Shown here one piece after another: positions 51,176-63,957 of a stretch of 64,000 nucleotides of DNA. Positions within the stretch are counted from its first letter, which is position 1, and the number at the start of each line of letters is the position of its first letter. The stretch is from Colletes latitarsis (taxonomy: Eukaryota; Arthropoda; Insecta; Hymenoptera; Colletidae), in contig NC_135136.1 of NCBI RefSeq assembly GCF_051014445.1, positions 23,082,001 through 23,146,000 of the forward strand, read 5' to 3'. The translations under genes were made by a program, and so were the position numbers. The notes under the pieces were generated by a model. That model was not told where the DNA came from. It worked only from the letters and a program-made list of their open reading frames with translations, and searched no databases.

Positions 51176-52249
51176 TTATGCCCGCATCTGGCTCATGATT
51201 TTGCCTTCTTCGCATACTTGTTGGCCAGATCCTGGGTTTTTTCCGTGTTTGACCACGTAGTAATGTGGTACCACACTGAGGCAGTCAATTAAACCTGGTT
51301 TCGATCAATATTTCAGAGGATAACACCGGTTAGGTCTGGGTTAGGTCTGGGTTTTGCCCGCATCTGGCTCATGATTTAGCCTTCTTCGCATACTTGTTGG
51401 CCAGATCCTGGGTATTTTCCGTGTTTGAATCACGTAGTAATGTGGTAACACACTGAAGCAGTCAATTAAACCTGGTTTGGATCAATATTTCAGAGGATAA
51501 CACCGGTTAGGTCTGGGTTAGGTCTGGGATTTGCGCGCACCTGGCTTATACTTTCGCCTTCTTCGCATACTTGTTGGCCAGATCCTGGGTTTTTTTCGTG
51601 TTTGAGTCACGTAGTAATGTGGTAACACACTGAAGCTGTCAATTAAACCTGGTTTCGAGCAATATTTTAGAGGATAACACCGGTTAGGTCTGGGTTAGGT
51701 CTGGGTTATGCCCGCATCTGGCTCATGATTTTGCCTTCTTCGCATACTTGTTGGCCAGATCCTGGGTTTTTTCCGTGTTTGACCACGTAGTAATGTGGTA
51801 GCACACTGAAGCAGTCAATAAAACCTGGTTTCGATCAATATTTTAGAGGATAACACCGGTTAGGTCTGGGTTAGGTCTGGGATTTGCGCGCACCTGGCTT
51901 ATACTTTCGCCTTCTTCGCATACTTGTTGGCCAGATCCTGGGTTTTTTTCGTGTTTGAATCACGTAGTAATGTGGTACCACACTGAGGCAGTCAATTAAA
52001 CCTGGTTTCGATAAATATTTCAGAGGATAACACCGGTTAGGTCTGGGTTAGGTCTGGGATATGCGCGCATCTGGCTTATACTTTCGCCTTTTTCGCATAC
52101 TTGTTGGCCAGATCCTGGGTTTTTTTCGTGTTTGAATCACGTAGGAATGTGGTAACACACTGAAGCAGTCAATTAAACCTGGTTTCGATCAATATTTCAG
52201 AGGATAACACCGGTTAGGTCTGGGTTAGGTCTGGGTTATGCCCGCATCT

Positions 52250-53640
52250 GGCTCATGATTTAGCCTTCTTCGCATACTTGTTGGCCAGATCCTGGGTATT
52301 TTCCGTGTTTGAATCACGTAGTAATGTGGTAACACACTGAAGCAGTCAATTAAACCAGGTTTGGATCAATATTTCAGAGGATAACACCGGTTAGGTCTGG
52401 GTTAGGTCTGGGTTTTGCCCGCATCTGGCTCATGATTTAGCCTTCCTCGCATACTTGTTGGCCAGATCCTGGGTATTTTCCGTGTTTGAATCACGTAGTA
52501 ATGTGGTAACACACTGAAGCAGTCAATTAAACCTGGTTTGGATCAATATTTCAGAGGATAACACCGGTTAGGTCTGGGTTAGGTCTGGGTTTTGCCCGCA
52601 TCTGGCTCATGATTTTGTCTTCTTCGCATACTTGTTGGCCAGATCCTGTGTTTTTTCCGTGTTTGACCACGTAGTAATGTGGTAGCACACTGAAGCAGTC
52701 AATAAAACCTGGTTTCGATCAATATTTTAGAGGATAACACCGGTTAGGTCTGGGTTAGGTCTGGGATTTGCGCGCACCTGGCTTATACTTTCGCCTTCTT
52801 CGCATACTTGTTGGCCAGATCCTGGGTTTTTTTCGTGTTTGAATCACGTAGTAATGTGGCACCACACTGAGGCAGTCAATTAAACCTGGTTTCGATCAAT
52901 ATTTCAGAGGATAACACCGGTTAGGTCTGGGTTAGGTCTGGGATATGCGCGCATCTGGCTTATACTTTCGCCTTTTTCGCATACTTGTTGGCCAGATCCT
53001 GGGTTTTTTTCGTGTTTGAATCACGTAGGAATGTGGTAACACACTGAAGCAGTCAATTAAACCTGGTTACGATCAATATTTTAGAGGATAACACCGCGTA
53101 GGTCTGGGTTAGGTCTGGGTTATGCCCGCATCTGGCTCATGATTTTGCCTTCTTCGCATACTTGTTGGCCAGATCCTGGGTTTTTTCCGTGTTTGAATCA
53201 CGTAGTGATATGGTAACACACTGAAGCAGTCAATTAAACCTGGTTTCGATCAATATTTCAGAGGATAACACCGGTTAGGTCTGGGTTAGGTTTGGGAAAT
53301 GCGCGCATCAGGCTTATTCTTTCGCCTTCCTCGCATACTTGTTGGCCAGATCCTGGGTTTTTATCGTGTTTGAATCACGTAGGAATGTGGTAACACACTG
53401 AAGCAGTCAATTAAACCTGGTTTCGATCAATATTTTAGAGGATAACACCGGTTAGGTCTGGGTTAGGTCTGGGATTTGCGCGCACCTGGCTTATACTTTC
53501 GCCTTTTTCGCATACTTGTTGGCCAGATCCTAGGTATTTTCCGTGTTTGAATCACGTAGTAATGTGGTAATACACTGAAGCAGTCAATTAAACCTGGTTT
53601 CGATCAATATTTCAGAGGATAACACCGGTTAGGTCTGGGT
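52250..53640 (+). repeat. Partner block of 49,430-50,640
   Basis: This is the second copy of the ~1.2-1.4 kb block and also the segment whose 8.8-8.5 kb-shifted counterpart lies at about 61.1-62.1 kb, so the block exists three times. Private changes include CACCGCGTAGG near 53,093 and GTTTTTATCGTG near 53,358. Confidence 0.7.
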
Positions 53641-56600
53641 TAGTTCTGGGATTTGCGCGCATCTGACTTATACTTTCGCCCTTTTCGCAAACTTGTTGGC
53701 CAGATCCTGGGTATTTTCCGTGTTTCAATCACGTAGTAATGTGGTAACACACTGAAGCAGTCAATTAAACCTGGTTTCGATCAATATTTCAGAGGATAAC
53801 ACCGGTTAGGTCTGGGTTAGGTCTGGGAAATGCGCGCATCTGTCTTATTCTTTCGCCTTCTTCGCATACTTGTTGGCCAGATCCTGGGTTTTTTTCGTGT
53901 TTGAATCACGTAGGAATGTGGTAACACACTGAAACAGTCAATTAAACCTGGTTTCGATCAATATTTCAGAGGATAACACCGGTTAGGTCTGGGTTAGGTC
54001 TGGGATATGCGCGCATCTGGCTTATACTTTCACCTTTTCGCATACTTGTTGGCCAGATCCTGGGTTTTTTTCGTGTTTGAATCACGTAGGAATGTGGTAA
54101 CACACTGAAGCAGTCAATTAAACCTGGTTTCGATCAATATTTTAGAGGATAACACCGGTTAGGTCTGGGTTAGGTCCGGGATATGCCCGCATCTGGCTCA
54201 TGATTTTGCATTCTTCGCATACTTGTTGGCCAGATCCTGGGGTTTTTTCGTGTTTGAATCACGTAGTAATGTGGTAACACACTGAAGCTGTCAATTAAAC
54301 CTGGTTTCGATCAATATTTTAGAGGATAACACCGGTTAGGTCTGGGTTAGGTCTGGGTTATGCCCGCATCTGGCTCATGATTTTGCCTTCTTCGCATACT
54401 TGTTGGCCAGATCCTGGGTTTTTTCCGTGTTTGATCACGTAGTAATGTGGTAACACACTGAAGCAGTCAATTAAAACTGGTTTCGATCAATATTTCAGAG
54501 GATAACACCGGTTAGGTCTGGGTTAGGTCTGGGTTATGCCCGCATCTGGCTCATGATTTTGCCTTCATCGCATACTTGTTGGCCAGATCCTGGGTTATTT
54601 CCGTGTTTGAATCACGTAGTAATGTGGTAACACACTGAAGCAGTCAATTAAACCTGGTTTCGATCAATATTTCAGAGGATAACACCGGTTAGGTCTGGGT
54701 TAGGTCTGGGAAATGCGCGCATCTTATACTTTCGCCTTCTTCGCATACTTGTTGGCCAGATCCTGGGTTTTTTTCGTGTTTGAATCACGTAGGAATGTGG
54801 TAACACACTGAAGCAGTCAATTAAACCTGGTTTCGATCAATATTTTAGAGGATAACACCGGTTAGGTCTGGGTTAGGTCCGAGATATGCCCGCATCTGGC
54901 TCATGATTTTGCCTTCTTCGCATACTTGTTGGCCAGATCCTGGGTTTTTTTCGTGTTTGAATCACGTAGTAATGTGGTAACACACTGAAGCAGTCAATTA
55001 AACCTGGTTTGGATCAATATTTCAGAGGATAACACCGGTTAGGTCTGGGTTAGGTCTGGGTTTTGCCCGCATCTGGCTCATGATTTTGTCTTCTTCGCAT
55101 ACTTGTTGGCCAGATCCTGTGTTTTTTCCGTGTTTGATCACGTAGTAATGTGGTAGCACACTGAAGCAGTCAATAAAACCTGGTTTCGATCAATATTTTA
55201 GAGGATAACACCGGTTAGGTCTAGGTTAGGTCTGGGATTTGCGCGCACCTGGCTTATACTTTCGCCTTCTTCGCATACTTGTTGGCCAGATCCTGGGTTT
55301 TTTTCGTGTTTGAATCACGTAGTAATGTGGCACCACACTGAGGCAGTCAATTAAACCTGGTTTCGATCAATATTTCAGAGGATAACACCGGTTAGGTCTG
55401 GGTTAGGTCTGGGATATGCGCGCATCTGGCTTATACTTTCGCCTTTTTCGCATACTTGCTGGCCAGATCCTGGGTTTTTTTCGTGTTTGAATCACGTAGG
55501 AATGTGGTAACACACTGAAGCAGTCAATTAAACCTGGTTACGATCAATATTTTAGAGGATAACACCGGTTAGGTCTGGGTTAGGTCTGGGTTATGCCCGC
55601 ATCTGGCTCATGATTTTGCCTTCTTCGCATACTTGTTGGCTAGATCCTGGGTTTTTTCCGTGTTTGAATCACGTAGTGATATGGTAATACACTGAAGCAG
55701 TCAATTAAACCTGGTGCGATCAATATTTCAGAGGATAACACCGGTTAGGTCTGGGTTAGGTCTGGGAAATGCGCGCATCAGGCTTATTCTTTCGCCTTCC
55801 TCGCATACTTGTTGGCCAGATCCTGGGTTTTTTTCGTGTTTGAATCACGTAGGAATATGGTAACACACTGAAGCAGTCAATTAAACCTGGTTTCGATCAA
55901 TATTTTAGAGGATAACACCAGTTAGGTCTGGGTTAGGTCTGGGATTTGCGCGCACCTGGCTTATACTTTCGCCTTTTTCGCATACTTGTTGGCCAGATCC
56001 TAGGTATTTTCCGTGTTTGAATCACGTAGTAATGTGGTAATACACTGAAGCAGTCAATTAAACCTGGTTTCGATCAATATTTCAGAGGATAACACCGGTT
56101 AGGTCTGGGTTAGGTCCGGGATATGCCCGCATCTGGCTCATGATTTTGCCTTCTTCGCATACTTGTTGGCCAGATCCAGGGTTTTTTTCGTGTTTGAATC
56201 ACGTAGTAATGTGGTACCACACTGAGGCAGTCAATTAAACCTGGTTTCGATCAATATTTCCGAGGATAACACCGGTTAGGTCTGGGTGAGGTCTAGGATA
56301 TGCGCGCATCTGGCTTATACTTTCGCCTTTTTCGCATACTTGTTGGCCAGATCCTGGGTTTTTTTCGTGTTTGAATCACGTAGGAATGTGGTAACACACT
56401 GAAGCAGTTAATTAAACCTGGTTACGATCAATATTTTAGAGGATAACACCGGTTAGGTCTGGGTTAGGTCTGGGTTATGCCCGCATCTGGCTCATGATTT
56501 TGCCTTCTTCGCATACTTGTTGGCCAGATCCTGGGTTTTTTTCGTGTTTGAATCACGTAGGTATGTGGTAACACACTGAAGCAGACAATTAAACCTGGTT

Positions 56601-59364
56601 TCGATCAATATTTTAGAGGATAACACCGGTTAGGTCTGGGTTAGGTCTGGGTTATGCCCGCATCTGGCTCATGATTTTGCCTTCTTCGCATACTTGTTGG
56701 CCAGATCTTGGGTTTTTTTCGTGTTTGAATCACGTAGTAATGTGGTAACACACTGAAGCAGTCAATTAAACCTGGTTTCGATCAATATTTTAGAGGATAA
56801 CACAGGTTAGGTCTGGGTTAGGTCTGGGTTATGCCCGCATCTGGCTCATGATTTTGCCTTCATCGCATACTTGTTGGCCAGATCCTGGGTTTTTTACGTG
56901 TTTGAATCACGTAGTAATGAGGTAACACACTGAAGCAGTCAATTAAACCTGGTTTCGATCAATATTTCAGAGGATAACACCGGTTAGGTCTGGGTTAGGT
57001 CTGGCAAATGCGCGCATCTGGCTTATTCTTTCGCCTTCTTCGCATACTTGTTGGGCAGATCCTGGGTTTTTTTCGTGTTTGAATCACGTAGGAATGTGGT
57101 AACACACTGAAGCAGTCAATTAAACCTGGTTTCGATCAATATTTCAGAGGATAACACCGGTTAGGTCTGGGTTAGGTCAGGGATATGCGCGCAACTGGCT
57201 TATACTTTCACCTTTTTCGCATACTTGTTGGCCAGATCCTGGGTTTTTTTCGTGTTTGAATCACGTAGGAATGTGGTAACACACTGAAGCAGTCAATTAA
57301 ACCTGGTTTCGATCAATATTTTAGAGGATAACACCGGTTAGGTCCGGGTTAGGTCCGGGATATGCCCGCATCTGGCTCATGATTTTGCCTTCTTCGCATA
57401 CTTGTTGGCCAGATCCTGGGTTTTTTTCGTGTTTGAATCACGTAGTAATGTGGTAACACACTGAAGCTGTCAATTAAACCTGGTTTCGATCAATATTTTA
57501 GAGGATAACACCGGTTAGGTCTGGGTTAGGTCTGGGTTATGCCCTCATCTGGCTCATGATTTTGCCTTCTTCGCATACTTGTTGGCCAGATCCTGGGTTT
57601 TTTCCGTGTTTGATAACGTAGTAATGTGGTAGCACACTGAAGCAGTCAATTAAACCTGGTTTCGATCAATATTTCAGAGTATAACACCGGTTAGGTCTGG
57701 GTTAGGTCTGGGTTATGCCCGCATCTGGCTCATGATTTAGCCTTCTTCGCATACTTGTTGGCCAGATCCTGGGTATTTTCCGTGTTTGAATCACGTAGTA
57801 ATGTGGTAACACACTGAAGCAGTCAATTACCCCTGGTTTCGATCAATATTTCAGAGGATAACACCGGTTAGGTCTGGGTTAGGTCTGGGTTTTGCCCGCA
57901 TCTGGCTCATGATTTTGTCTTCTTCGCATACTTGTTGGCCAGATCCTGGGTTTTTTTCGTGTTTGATCACGTGGTAATGTGGTAACACACTGAAGCAGTC
58001 AATAAAACCTGGTTTCGATCAATATTTTAGAGGATAACACCGGTTAGGTCTGGGTTAGGTCTGGGATTTGCGCGCATCTGGCTTATACTTTCGCCCTTTT
58101 CGCAAACTTGTTGGCCAGATCCTGGGTATTTTCCGTGTTTCAATCACGTAGTAATGTGGTAACACACTGAAGCAGTCAATTAAACCTGGTTTCGATCAAT
58201 ATTTCAGAGGATAACACCGGTTAGGTCTGGGTTAGGTCTTGGAAATGCGCGCATCTGTCTTATTCTTTCGCCTTCTTCGTATACTTGTTGGCCAGATCCT
58301 GGGTTTTTTTCGTGTTTGAATCACGTAGGAATGTGGTAACACACTGAAGCAGTCAATTAAACCTGGTTTCGATCAATATTTTAGAGGATAACACCGGTTT
58401 GGTCTGGGTTAGGTCCGGGATATGCCCGCATCTGGCTCATGATTTTGCATTCTTCGCATACTTGTTGGCCAGATCCTGGGTTTTTTTCGTGTTTGAATCA
58501 CGTAGTAATGTGGTAACACACTGAAGCTGTCAATTAAACCTGGTTTCGATCAATATTTTAGAGGATAACACCGGTTAGGTCTGGGTTAGGTCTGGGTTAT
58601 GCCCGCATCTGGCTCATGATTTTGCCTTCTTCGCATACTTGTTGGCCAGATCCTGGGTTTTTTTCGTGTTTGAATCACGTAGTAATGTGGTAACACACTG
58701 AAGCTGTCAATTAAACCTGGTTTCGATCAATATTTTGGAGGATAACACCGGTTAGGTCTGGGTTAGGTCTGGGTTATGCCCGCATCTGGCTCATGATTTT
58801 GCCTTCATCGCATACTTGTTGGCCAGATCCTGGGTTTTTTCCGTGTTTGAATCACGTAGTAATGTGGTAACACACTGAAGCAGTCAATTAAACCTGGTTT
58901 CGATCAATATATCAGAGGATAACACCGGTTAGGTCTGGCTTAGGTCTGGGAAATGCGCGCATCTGGCTTATACTTTCGCCTTCTTCACATACTTGTTGGC
59001 CAGATCCTGGGTATTTTCCATGTTTCAATCACGTAGTAATGTGGTAACACACTGAAGCAGTCAATTAAACCTGGTTTCGATCAATATTTCAGAGGATAAC
59101 ACCGGTTAGGTCTGGGTTAGGTCTGGGAAATGCGCGCATCTGGCTTATTCTTTCGCCTTCTTCGCATACTTGTTGGCCAGATCCTGGGTTTTTTTCGTGT
59201 TTGAATCACGTAGGAATGTGGTAACACACTGAAGCAGTCAATTAATCCTGGTTTCGATCAATATTTTAGAGGATAACACCGGTTAGGTCTGGGTTAGGTC
59301 CGAGATATGCCCGCATCTGGCTCATGATTTTGCCTTCTTCGCATACTTGTTGGCCAGATCCTGG

Positions 59365-60424
59365 GTTTTTTTCGTGTTTGAATCACGTAGTAATGTGGTA
59401 ACACACTGAAGCTGTCAATTAAACCTGGTTTCGATCAATATTTTAGAGGATAACACCGGTTAGGTCTGGGTTAGGTCTGGGTTATGCCCGCATCTGGCTC
59501 ATGATTTTGCCTTCTTCGCATACTTGTTGGCCAGATCCTGGGTTTTTTCCGTGTTTGATCACGTAGTAATGTGGTAGCACACTGAAGCAGTCAATTAAAC
59601 CTGGTTTCGATCAATATTTCAGAGGATAACACCGGTTAGGTCTGGGTTAGGTCTGGGTTATGCCCGCATCTGGCTCATGATTTAGCCTTCTTCGCATACT
59701 TGTTGGCCAGATCCTGGGTATTTTCCGTGTTTGAATCACGTAGTAATGTGGTAACACACTGAAGCAGTCAATTCAACCTGGTTTGGATCAATATTTCAGA
59801 GGATAACACCGGTTAGGTCTGGGTTAGGTCTGGGTTTTGCCCGCATCTGGCTCATGATTTAGCCTTCTTCGCATACTTGTTGGCCAGATCCTGGGTATTT
59901 TCCGTGTTTGAATCACGTAGTAATGTGGTAACACACTGAAGCAGTCAATTAAACCTGGTTTGGATCAATATTTCAGAGGATAACACCGGTTAGGTCTGGG
60001 TTAGGTCTGGGTTATGCCCGCATCTGGCTCATGATTTTGCCTTCTTCGCATACTTGTTGGCCAGATCCTGGGTATTTTCCGTGTTTGACCACGTAGTAAT
60101 GTGGTACCACACTGAGGCAGTCAATTAAACCTGGTTTCGATCAATATTTCAGAGGATAACACCGGTTAGGTCTGGGTTAGGTCTGGGTTTTGCCCGCATC
60201 TGGCTCATGATTTAGCCTTCTTCGCATACTTGTTGGCCAGATCCTGGGTATTTTCCGTGTTTGAATCACGTAGTAATGTGGTAACACACTGAAGCAGTCA
60301 ATTAAACCTGGTTTGGATCAATATTTCAGAGGATAACACCGGTTAGGTCTGGGTTAGGTCTGGGATTCGCGCGCACCTGGCTTATACTTTCGCCTTCTTC
60401 GCATACTTGTTGGCCAGATCCTGG
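59365..60424 (+). repeat. Six-monomer unit, single copy in the paralogous region
   Basis: It has the same length and order of variants as 47,180-48,239 (GACC at 60,087), preceded by the same GTCCGAGATATG monomer. It continues directly into sequence equivalent to about 51,589, so the copy number here is one against two full copies and a partial one on the left. Private changes include CAATTCAACC near 59,770 and GGATTCGCGCGC near 60,364. Confidence 0.82.
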
Positions 60425-61594
60425 GTTTTTTTCGTGTTTGAATCACGTAGTAATGAGGTAACACACTGAAGCTGTCAATTAAACCTGGTTTCGATCAATA
60501 TTTTAGAGGATAACACCGGTTAGGTCTGGGTTAGGTCTGGGTTATGCCCGCATCTGGCTCATGATTTTGCCTTCTTCGCATACTTGTTGGCCAGATCCTG
60601 GGTTTTTTCCGTGTTTGACCACGTAGTAATGTGGTAGCACACTGAAGCAGTCAATAAAACCTGGTTTCGATCAATATTTTAGAGGATAACACCGGTTAGG
60701 TCTGGGTTAGGTCTGGGATTTGCGCGCACCTGGCTTATACTTTCGCCTTCTTCGCATACTTGTTGGCCAGATCCTGGGTTTTTTTCGTGTTTGAATCACG
60801 TAGTAATGTGGTACCACACTGAGGCAGTCAATTAAACCTGGTTTCGATCAATATTTCAGAGGATAACACCGGTTAGGTCTGGGTTAGGTCTGGGATATGC
60901 GCGCATCTGGCTTATACTTTCGCCTTTTTCGCATACTTGTTGGCCAGATCCTGGGTTTTTTTCGTGTTTGAATCACGTAGGAATGTGGTAACACACTGAA
61001 GCAGTCAATTAAACCTGGTTTCGATCAATATTTCAGAGGATAACACCGGTTAGGTCTGGGTTAGGTCTGGGTTATGCCCGCATCTGGCTCATGATTTAGC
61101 CTTCTTCGCATACTTGTTGGCCAGATCCTGGGTATTTTCCGTGTTTGAATCACGTAGTAATGTGGTAACACACTGAAGCAGTCAATTAAACCAGGTTTGG
61201 ATCAATATTTCAGAGGATAACACCGGTTAGGTCTGGGTTAGGTCTGGGTTTTGCCCGCATCTGGCTCATGATTTAGCCTTCCTCGCATACTTGTTGGCCA
61301 GATCCTGGGTATTTTCCGTGTTTGAATCACGTAGTAATGTGGTAACACACTGAAGCAGTCAATTAAACCTGGTTTGGTTCAATATTTCAGAGGATAACAC
61401 CGGTTAGGTCTGGGTTAGGTCTGGGTTTTGCCCGCATCTGGCTCATGATTTTGTCTTCTTCGCATACTTGTTGGCCAGATCCTGTGTTTTTTCCGTGTTT
61501 GACCACGTAGTAATGTGGTAGCACACTGAAGCAGTCAATAAAACCTGGTTTCGATCAATATTTTAGAGGATAACACCGGTTAGGTCTGGGTTAG

Positions 61595-61640
61595 GTCTGG
61601 GTTATGCCCGCATCTGGCTTATACTTTCGCCTTCTTCGCA
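61595..61640 (+). repeat. Recombinant monomer: GCCCGC half joined to CTTATACTTTCGCC half
   Basis: In almost every monomer GCCCGC is linked to CTCATGATTTTGCC (or its GATTTAGCC variant), and GCGCGC to CTTATACTTTCGCC. Here GGGTTATGCCCGCATCTGG is followed by CTTATACTTTCGCC, so the two types are joined within CATCTGGCT. The surrounding region has lost two monomers relative to 52.7-53.2 kb, so the hybrid is probably the deletion joint. Confidence 0.8.
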
Positions 61641-63957
61641 TACTTGTTGGCCAGATCCTGGGTTTTTTCCGTGTTTGAATCACGTAGTGATATGGTAACA
61701 CACTGAAGCAGTCAATTAAACCTGGTTTCGATCAATATTTCAGAGGATAACACCGGTTAGGTCTGGGTTAGGTTTGGGAAATGCGCGCATCAGGCTTATT
61801 CTTTCGCCTTCCTCGCATACTTGTTGGCCAGATCCTGGGTTTTTTTCGTGTTTGAATCACGTAGGAATGTGGTAACACACTGAAGCAGTCAATTAAACCT
61901 GGTTTCGATCAATATTTTAGAGGATAACACCGGTTAGGTCTGGGTTAGGTCTGGGATTTGCGCGCACCTGGCTTATACTTTCGCCTTTTTCGCATACTTG
62001 TTGGCCAGATCCTAGGTATTTTCCGTGTTTGAATCACGTAGTAATGTGGTAATACACTGAAGCAGTCAATTAAACCTGGTTTCGATCAATATTTCAGAGG
62101 ATAACACCGGTTAGGTCTGGGTTAGGTCCGGGATATGCCCGCATCTGGCTCATGATTTTGCCTTCTTCGCATACTTGTTGGCCAGATCCTGGGTTTTTTT
62201 CGTGTTTGAATCACGTAGTAATGTGGTACCACACTGAGGCAGTCAATTAAACCTGGTTTCGATCAATATTTCCGAGGATAACACCGGTTAGGTCTGGGTT
62301 AGGTCTGGGATATGCGCGCATCTGGCTTATACTTTCGCCTTTTTCGCATACTTGTTGGCCAGATCCTGGGTTTTTTTCGTGTTTGAATCACGTAGGAATG
62401 TGGTAACACACTGAAGCAGTTAATTAAACCTGGTTACGATCAATATTTTAGAGGATAACACCGGTTAGGTCTGGGTTAGGTCTGGGTTATGCCCGCATCT
62501 GGCTCATGATTTTGCCTTCTTCGCATACTTGTTGGCCAGATCCTGGGTTTTTTTCGTGTTTGAATCACGTAGGAATGTGGTAACACACTGAAGCAGACAA
62601 TTAAACCTGGTTTCGATCAATATTTTAGAGGATAACACCGGTTAGGTCTGGGTTAGGTCTGGGTTATGCCCGCATCTGGCTCATGATTTTGCCTTCTTCG
62701 CATACTTGTTGGCCAGATCCTGGGTTTTTTTCGTGTTTGAATCACGTAGGAATGTGGTAACACACTGAAGCAGTCAATTAAACCTGGTTTCGATCAATAT
62801 TTTAGAGGATAACACCGGTTAGGTCTGGGTTAGGTCTGGGATTTGCGCGCACCTGGCTTATACTTTCGCCTTTTTCGCATACTTGTTGGCCAGATCCTAG
62901 GTATTTTCCGTGTTTGAATCACGTAGTAATGTGGTAATACACTGAAGCAGTCAATTAAACCTGGTTTCGATCAATATTTCAGAGGATAACACCGGTTAGG
63001 TCTGGGTTAGGTCTGGGATATGCGCGCATCTGGCTTATACTTTCACCTTTTTCGCATACTTGTTGGCCAGATCCTGGGTTTTTTCCGTGTTTGAATCACG
63101 TAGTAATGTGGTAACACACTGAAGCAGTCAATTAAACCTGGTTTCGATCAATATTTCAGAGGATAACACCGGTTAGGTCTGGCTTAGGTCTGGGAAATGC
63201 GCGCATCTGGCTTATACTTTCGCCTTCTTCACATACTTGTTGGCCAGATCCTGGGTTTTTTTCGTGTTTGAATCACGTAGGAATGTGGTAACACACTGAA
63301 GCAGTTAATTAAACCTGGTTTCGATCAATATTTTAGAGGATAACACCGGTTAGGTCTGGGTTAGGTCCGGGATATGCCCACATCTGGCTCATGATTTTGC
63401 CTTCTTCGCATACTTGTTGGCCAGATCCTGGGTTTTTGTCGTGTTTGATCACGTAGTAATGTGGTAACACACTGAAGCAGTCAATAAAACCTGGTTTCGA
63501 TCAATATTTTAGAGGATAACACCGGTTAGGTCTGGTTTAGGTCTGGGATTTGCGCGCGTCTGGCTTATACTTTCGCCTTTTTCGCAAACTTGTTGGCCAG
63601 ATCCTGGGTATTTTCCGTGTTTCAATCACGTAGTAATGTGGTAACACACTGAAGCAGTCAATTAAACCTGGTTTCGATCAATATTTCAGAGGATAACACC
63701 GGTTAGGTCTGGGTTAGGTCTGGGAAATGCGAGCATCTTATACTCTCGCCTTCTTCGCATACTTGTTGGCCAGATCCTGGGTTTTTTTCGTGTTTGAATC
63801 ACGTAGGAATGTGGTAACACACTGAAGCAGTCAATAAAACCTGGTTTCGATCAATATTTTAGAGGATAACACCGGTTAGGTCTGGGTTAGGTCCGAGATA
63901 TGCCCGCATCTGGCTCATGATTTTGCCTTCTTCGCATACTTGTTGGCCAGATCCTGG

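Larger units (their letters stand above)
42675..53640 (+). repeat. Left copy of the large right-domain duplication
   Basis: It aligns in order with 54,501-62,122, with the shift changing in steps as small expansions intervene: 11,826 bp (CTGGTGCG, 43,886 and 55,712), 11,472 bp (GTAGGTATG, 45,085 and 56,557), 12,181-12,185 bp (ATATCAGAGG near 46,731 and 58,912), 8,836 bp (GACCACG, 51,781 and 60,617; 52,665 and 61,501) and 8,482 bp (TTAGGTTTGG, 53,286 and 61,768). The steps correspond to 2, 4, 19 and 2 monomers. This copy has the longer expansions. Confidence 0.78.
54501..62122 (+). repeat. Right copy of the large right-domain duplication
   Basis: It is the collinear partner of 42,675-53,640, shorter by several monomer blocks but with four monomers near 58.0-58.7 kb that the left copy lacks. 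From about 62,100 it does not follow the left copy (which has GGTTAGTTCTGGG near 53,638) but resembles 44,270-45,100 again, with TTTCCGAGG, GTTAATTAAACCTGGTTACG and CAGACAATT. The edges are read from subtype switches and are approximate. Confidence 0.75.
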
